From contig NZ_JAAKGP010000014.1 of the NCBI RefSeq assembly GCF_011043545.1, positions 1-64,000 of the forward strand: a DNA stretch of 64,000 nucleotides, read 5' to 3'. Shown here piece by piece: positions 60,727 through 64,000 of the stretch. The translations under genes and the position numbers were made by a program. The first letter of the stretch is position 1. Every line of letters starts with the position of its first letter. Origin of the DNA: Rhodobacter sp. SGA-6-6 (GTDB lineage Bacteria; Pseudomonadota; Alphaproteobacteria; Rhodobacterales; Rhodobacteraceae). Under the pieces are notes generated by a model. It did not search any database and had not been told where the DNA came from. It saw only the letters and a list, made by a program, of their open reading frames with translations.

Positions 60727-61691
60727 GTCGGTGTCCTCTCCGTTGTGTCTTGCCCGGCAAGGTGGCAGCGCAGGGACCGGCCGGGGGCGATCTCGCGCAA
60801 GATGGGGGCTTCGCTGCGGCAACGGGCCACGGCCAGCGGGCAGCGGGTGTGGAAGACGCAGCCTGAGGGGCGGCGCAGCAGGCCCGGGATCTCGCCCCGG
60901 ATCGCCAGGTCGGCGCGGCGGCGGCGCGGGTCGGGGTCGGGCTCGGACGCGATCAGGCTGGCGGTGTAGGGGTGCAGCGGCCGGGCGAAGACCTCGGCCG
61001 CCGGTCCGGTCTCGACGAGCCGGCCGAGGTAGAGGACGGCGATGCGGTCGGCGGTGTGGCGCAGCACCGAAAGGTTGTGGGTGATGACCAGGAAGGCGAG
61101 GCCGCGGTCGCGCTTCAGGTCCGCCATCAGGTTCAGGATGTCGCCCTGGATCGAGACATCGAGGCCCGCGGTGGGTTCGTCGGCGATCACCAGCGCCGGG
61201 TTCAGCGCCAGCGCCCGGGCGGCGCAGACCCGCCGCGCCTGCCCGCCGGACAGTTCGTGCGGATAGCGCGCGGCCAGCGCCGGGGGCAGGCCGACGCGGG
61301 CCAGCAGGTCCGCGGCGCTGGCGCGCTCGGCCTTCGGGATGCGGTGGATCGCATAGGGCTCAATGATCGCCGCCCCCACCTGCATCCGCGGCGACAGCGA
61401 GGCCACCGGGTCCTGGAACATCATCGCCGTGCCCCGGCGCAGCCCGGCTTCGGTCAGGGCCGCGCCCCGGAACCGCAGCGTCCCAGTGGCGGGCACCAGC
61501 CCCAGCATGGCGCGGGCCAGCGTGGTCTTGCCCGAGCCGCTTTCGCCGACCAGTCCGAAGGTCTCGCCCGGGTTCAGCTCGAAGGAGATGCCTTCGAGGA
61601 TGTTGAGCCGCGGCGGCTTGCCGAAGGGGATCAGCCCGCCGGGCAGCTGCATGTCGACCCGCAGGTCCTCGACTTGATAAAGCGCGGTCAT
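60723..61691 (-). CDS. Dipeptide/oligopeptide ABC transporter ATPase (DppF/OppF type)
   Basis: A 322-residue ATPase. Walker A is GESGSGKTT (about 49-57), the ABC signature reads LSGGQARRV, and Walker B is LVIADEPTAGLD. The C-terminal extension has GCVFHTRCPLAVARC with conserved cysteines, as in OppF-type subunits that can bind an iron-sulfur cluster. It overlaps the second ATPase by four bases and the solute-binding protein gene by four. Confidence 0.92.
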   Translation of the reverse strand: MTALYQVEDLRVDMQLPGGLIPFGKPPRLNILEGISFELNPGETFGLVGESGSGKTTLARAMLGLVPATGTLRFRGAALTEAGLRRGTAMMFQDPVASLSPRMQVGAAIIEPYAIHRIPKAERASAADLLARVGLPPALAARYPHELSGGQARRVCAARALALNPALVIADEPTAGLDVSIQGDILNLMADLKRDRGLAFLVITHNLSVLRHTADRIAVLYLGRLVETGPAAEVFARPLHPYTASLIASEPDPDPRRRRADLAIRGEIPGLLRRPSGCVFHTRCPLAVARCRSEAPILREIAPGRSLRCHLAGQDTTERTPT

Positions 61692-62632
61692 GGCCGCACC
61701 CGGTGGCAGAGCGCGGCATGGGTCGGGCTGACCCGCACCCGCGGCGGCGGCACGGCGCAGTCCGGCCCGGCCTGCGGGCAGCGGGCGGCGAAGGCGCAGC
61801 CCGGCGGCGGGGCGGTCAGGTCGGGCAGGCGGCCGGGGATGGTGGGCAGCCGCTCCACCCGCCCGGCGATATGGGCCGGGTCGCAGGCGATCAGCGCCCG
61901 GGTATAGGGGTGGCGGGGATCGTGGTGGATCTCGTCGGTGGTGCCCTCTTCGACCACCTCGCCGGCATACATGACATAGACCCGGTCGCAGAGTTCCCCC
62001 ACCACGCCGAGGTGATGGGTGACGATGACGATGGCGCCATGGTGGTCCTGCCGTAGCTCGCGCAACAGATGGATGATCTGCGCCTCCATCGTCACGTCCA
62101 GCGCCGTGGTCGGTTCGTCGGCCACCAGCAGGGCAGGGCGCATCAGCAGAGCGGCGGCGATGGCGGCGCGCTGGCGCATCCCGCCCGAAAGCTCGTGCAT
62201 GTAGCGGCGGAGCGCCAGTTGGGGGTCCGGCAGGCCGACGCGGGCCAGCATGGCGGCGGCGCGGGCGCGCTTTTCGGCCTTGGGGGCGGGAAGGCGGTGC
62301 TGGAAATCGACCAGCTGCTCGCCCAAAGTCAGCACCGGGTTGAAGGCGGTCATCGGGTCCTGGAACACCATCGCCACCCGGTCGCCGCGGATCGCCCGCC
62401 GCGCGGTTTCGGGCAGGGCGACCAGATCGCGGCCCTCGACCTCCACCCTGCCGGAGACCCGGGCCTCCGGCGCGGGCAGGCCGATCAGCGCCGAGGCGAG
62501 GGTGGACTTGCCGCAGCCGGATTCGCCGACGATGCCGACCACCTCGCCCGCCGCCGCGGTCAGGCTGGCGCCGCGCAGGGCCTGGACCGGGCCGTAGGAG
62601 ATGCGCAGGTCGGTGACGTTGAGGACGGTCAT
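61688..62632 (-). CDS. Dipeptide/oligopeptide ABC transporter ATPase (DppD/OppD type)
   Basis: A 314-residue ATPase. Walker A is GESGCGKST (about 35-43), the signature is LSGGMRQRAAIA, and Walker B is LLVADEPTTALDVT. The end has GCAFAARCPQAGPDC, the cysteine-rich C-terminal motif. The start MTVLNVTDLRI lies in an ATGA overlap with the permease gene. Confidence 0.93.
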   Translation of the reverse strand: MTVLNVTDLRISYGPVQALRGASLTAAAGEVVGIVGESGCGKSTLASALIGLPAPEARVSGRVEVEGRDLVALPETARRAIRGDRVAMVFQDPMTAFNPVLTLGEQLVDFQHRLPAPKAEKRARAAAMLARVGLPDPQLALRRYMHELSGGMRQRAAIAAALLMRPALLVADEPTTALDVTMEAQIIHLLRELRQDHHGAIVIVTHHLGVVGELCDRVYVMYAGEVVEEGTTDEIHHDPRHPYTRALIACDPAHIAGRVERLPTIPGRLPDLTAPPPGCAFAARCPQAGPDCAVPPPRVRVSPTHAALCHRVRP

Positions 62633-63492
62633 CGCGGGCGCACCTTCAGCCGCGGGTCCAGCGCGTCGCGCAGGCCCTCGCCCAGGAAGGTGAAGCCGAT
62701 GGTGGACAGCACCAGCGGCACCCCCGCCGCGGCCACCAGCACCGGCTGCTGGCGCAGCGAGGTATAGCCGTCGTAAAGGATGTTGCCCCAACTCGGCGTC
62801 GGCGGCTTGACCCCGAGGTTCAGGTAGGAGAGCCCCGCCTCCAGCATGATCACCACCGGCACGTCCATCGACAGCACGATCACCAGCGGGCCGACCACGT
62901 TGGGCAGGAGGTGCCGCAGAAGGATGCGGGCGGGGCCGGCGCCCATCGTCCGCTCGGCCTGGATGAAGTCGGCGGCCTTCAGCGTCAGGGTCTGGGCGCG
63001 GATCAGCCTTGCGTAGCCGGGGATCGAGACCAGCACGATCACCAGGATCAGCGTCGCCGTGCCGGGGCCGAGCACGGTGATCACCGCCAGCGCGAACATG
63101 ATCATCGGCAGCGAGGAGAGCGAGTCGAAGACCAGCACCAAGAGCCCGTCCAGCCAGCGCGGCCCGTAGCCGGCGATCAGGCCGAGCACCAGCCCGATGG
63201 CGCCCGCGATCCCGGTCGAGGTCAGCGCGATGCCGAGCGCGGTGCGCGCGCCCCAGATCAGCCGCGAAAGCGTGTCGCGGCCAAGCTGGTCGGTCCCCGC
63301 CCAATGGGCCAGCGAGGGGTCCTGGAGCTTGTTCATCACATCCAGCTTCAGCGGATCGTAGGGCGAGATCCAGGGCGCGAAGAGGGCCATCAGCAGGAAG
63401 GCCGCCACCAGCACCGCGCCGGTGCTGCCCATCGGCCCCAGCCGGGGCAGCCGCATCGGGCGGCGGAGGGGGGCGTCAGCCGCGGAAGACAT
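62629..63492 (-). CDS. Dipeptide-type ABC transporter permease (DppC type)
   Basis: A 287-residue permease with six membrane segments. WAGTDQLGRDTLSRLIWGARTAL (as segments: GTDQLGRDTLSRLIWGAR) is the DppC hallmark near residue 67, and the EAA loop is near QAERTMGAGPARILLRHLLPN (about 178-198). Its start overlaps the upstream permease gene by 17 bases. Confidence 0.93.
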   Translation of the reverse strand: MSSAADAPLRRPMRLPRLGPMGSTGAVLVAAFLLMALFAPWISPYDPLKLDVMNKLQDPSLAHWAGTDQLGRDTLSRLIWGARTALGIALTSTGIAGAIGLVLGLIAGYGPRWLDGLLVLVFDSLSSLPMIMFALAVITVLGPGTATLILVIVLVSIPGYARLIRAQTLTLKAADFIQAERTMGAGPARILLRHLLPNVVGPLVIVLSMDVPVVIMLEAGLSYLNLGVKPPTPSWGNILYDGYTSLRQQPVLVAAAGVPLVLSTIGFTFLGEGLRDALDPRLKVRPR

Positions 63493-64000
63493 CGCGCACC
63501 CTCGGGTCCAGCCGGGCGATGATCAGATCGGCGGCGGTGACGACGAACAGGTAGAAGGCGGTCATGAACAAAGTGGTTCCCATCACTACCGGATAGTTCC
63601 GCTTCGCCACCGCCGAGGTGATCAGCGTGCCGATCCCCGGCCGCGAGAACACGGTTTCCACGAAGACCGCCGAGGACAGGATCGCGCCGAAGCCGACGGC
63701 CAGGATCGCCACCGTCGGGATGATCGCCAGCCGCAGCGCATAGCGGGTGACGATCCGCGCCTCGCTGAGGCCGAAGGCGCGGGCGGTGCGGATGTGGTTC
63801 GCCCCCATCACCTCCAGCATCGAGGCGCGGACGAGCCGGGCCAGATAGCCGACCCAGGTGATGCCGATGGCGAAGGCGGGCAGGATCACCGCGCGGGCCT
63901 GCGACCCCCAGTCGCCCGGCGTGCCCGCCCCCACCGCGGGCAACCAGTTCAGCCAGACGGCGAAGACCAGCAGGGAATAAAGCGCGATTACGAAGCTGGG
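63476..64000 (-). CDS. Dipeptide-type ABC transporter permease (DppB type), 5' end outside the window
   Basis: The visible 174 codons are the C-terminal part of a DppB-like permease; the frame stays open to the window edge. ILPAFAIGITWVGYLARLVR, NHIRTARAFGLSEARIVTRY (EAA loop) and FSRPGIGTLITSAVAKRNYPVV are typical. It continues beyond position 64000. It would head the transporter operon together with whatever lies to the right. Confidence 0.9.
   Translation of the reverse strand, partial: PSFVIALYSLLVFAVWLNWLPAVGAGTPGDWGSQARAVILPAFAIGITWVGYLARLVRASMLEVMGANHIRTARAFGLSEARIVTRYALRLAIIPTVAILAVGFGAILSSAVFVETVFSRPGIGTLITSAVAKRNYPVVMGTTLFMTAFYLFVVTAADLIIARLDPRVRDVFRG

Noticed and set aside
1-64000. 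CRISPR arrays, insertion sequences, prophage genes or tRNA genes.
   Set aside because: No regularly spaced direct repeats, transposase, integrase or phage proteins and no cloverleaf tRNA were found; the only tRNA-like structure is in tmRNA.

Overview
The window is GC-rich (about 68-70% G+C, by eye) and reads as the chromosome of an alphaproteobacterium of the family Rhodobacteraceae (Rhodobacter/Paracoccus/Roseobacter relatives). The markers are a division and cell-wall cluster with DUF2484 between murC and murB, chpT with a DUF3553 partner, the zeta subunit (DUF1476) divergent from purC, fumC followed by DUF4169, tellurite-resistance trgAB, and a two-piece tmRNA whose tag reads ANDNRAPVALAA.

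Layout. 1-3.3 kb: a cupin protein, chpT with the small DUF3553 gene facing it, and the ornithine-lipid pair olsB-olsA. 3.4-20 kb: murD, ogt, ftsW, murG, murC, two small membrane proteins, murB, ddl, ftsQ, ftsA, ftsZ, lpxC, bamD, recN, almost all on the + strand. 20-30.5 kb: a DUF3563-like small protein, a GlcD/Dld-type oxidase, purQ, a DctB/DctD-type two-component pair, ppk2 and rne. 30.5-35 kb: a TusA-like protein, ccdA and an alpha/beta hydrolase-P450 operon. 35-37 kb: purS, a DUF3592 gene, purC and the divergent zeta subunit. 37.4-41.8 kb: a homocysteine methyltransferase, DUF4260, a radical SAM gene with a LexA-type box, a corrinoid protein, a small membrane protein and DUF1638. 41.8-46.8 kb: a zinc alcohol dehydrogenase with an RHH protein, a small conserved protein, DUF4169, fumC, a DoxX protein, a methyltransferase and sspB. 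47-51.6 kb: a TonB-dependent receptor, ssrA, a ykkC-type riboswitch before a broken EamA transporter gene, and acuI. 52-58.3 kb: an orphan solute-binding protein, a class V aminotransferase-like enzyme, cfa, trgA, trgB and a GntR regulator. 58.5-64 kb: a TetR regulator and a dipeptide-type ABC transporter that runs off the right edge.

The core of the window is a peptidoglycan and division operon: MurD, MurC, MurG, MurB and Ddl make the precursor, FtsW/Q/A/Z run division, and LpxC and BamD extend the theme to the outer membrane. The methyltransferase and corrinoid genes at 37-41 kb probably form parts of a split B12-dependent methionine synthase.

The gaps hold several families of structured repeats. 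The most striking is a roughly 210-bp multi-hairpin element present in seven near-complete copies and one fragment, all in the same orientation. Other non-coding features are the two-piece tmRNA with its promoter, the ykkC-type riboswitch, a LexA-type box, a CtrA-type box, perfect AT-rich hairpins and several intrinsic terminators. Gene calls and motifs are read directly from the sequence; family names come from recognising motifs, without any database search.
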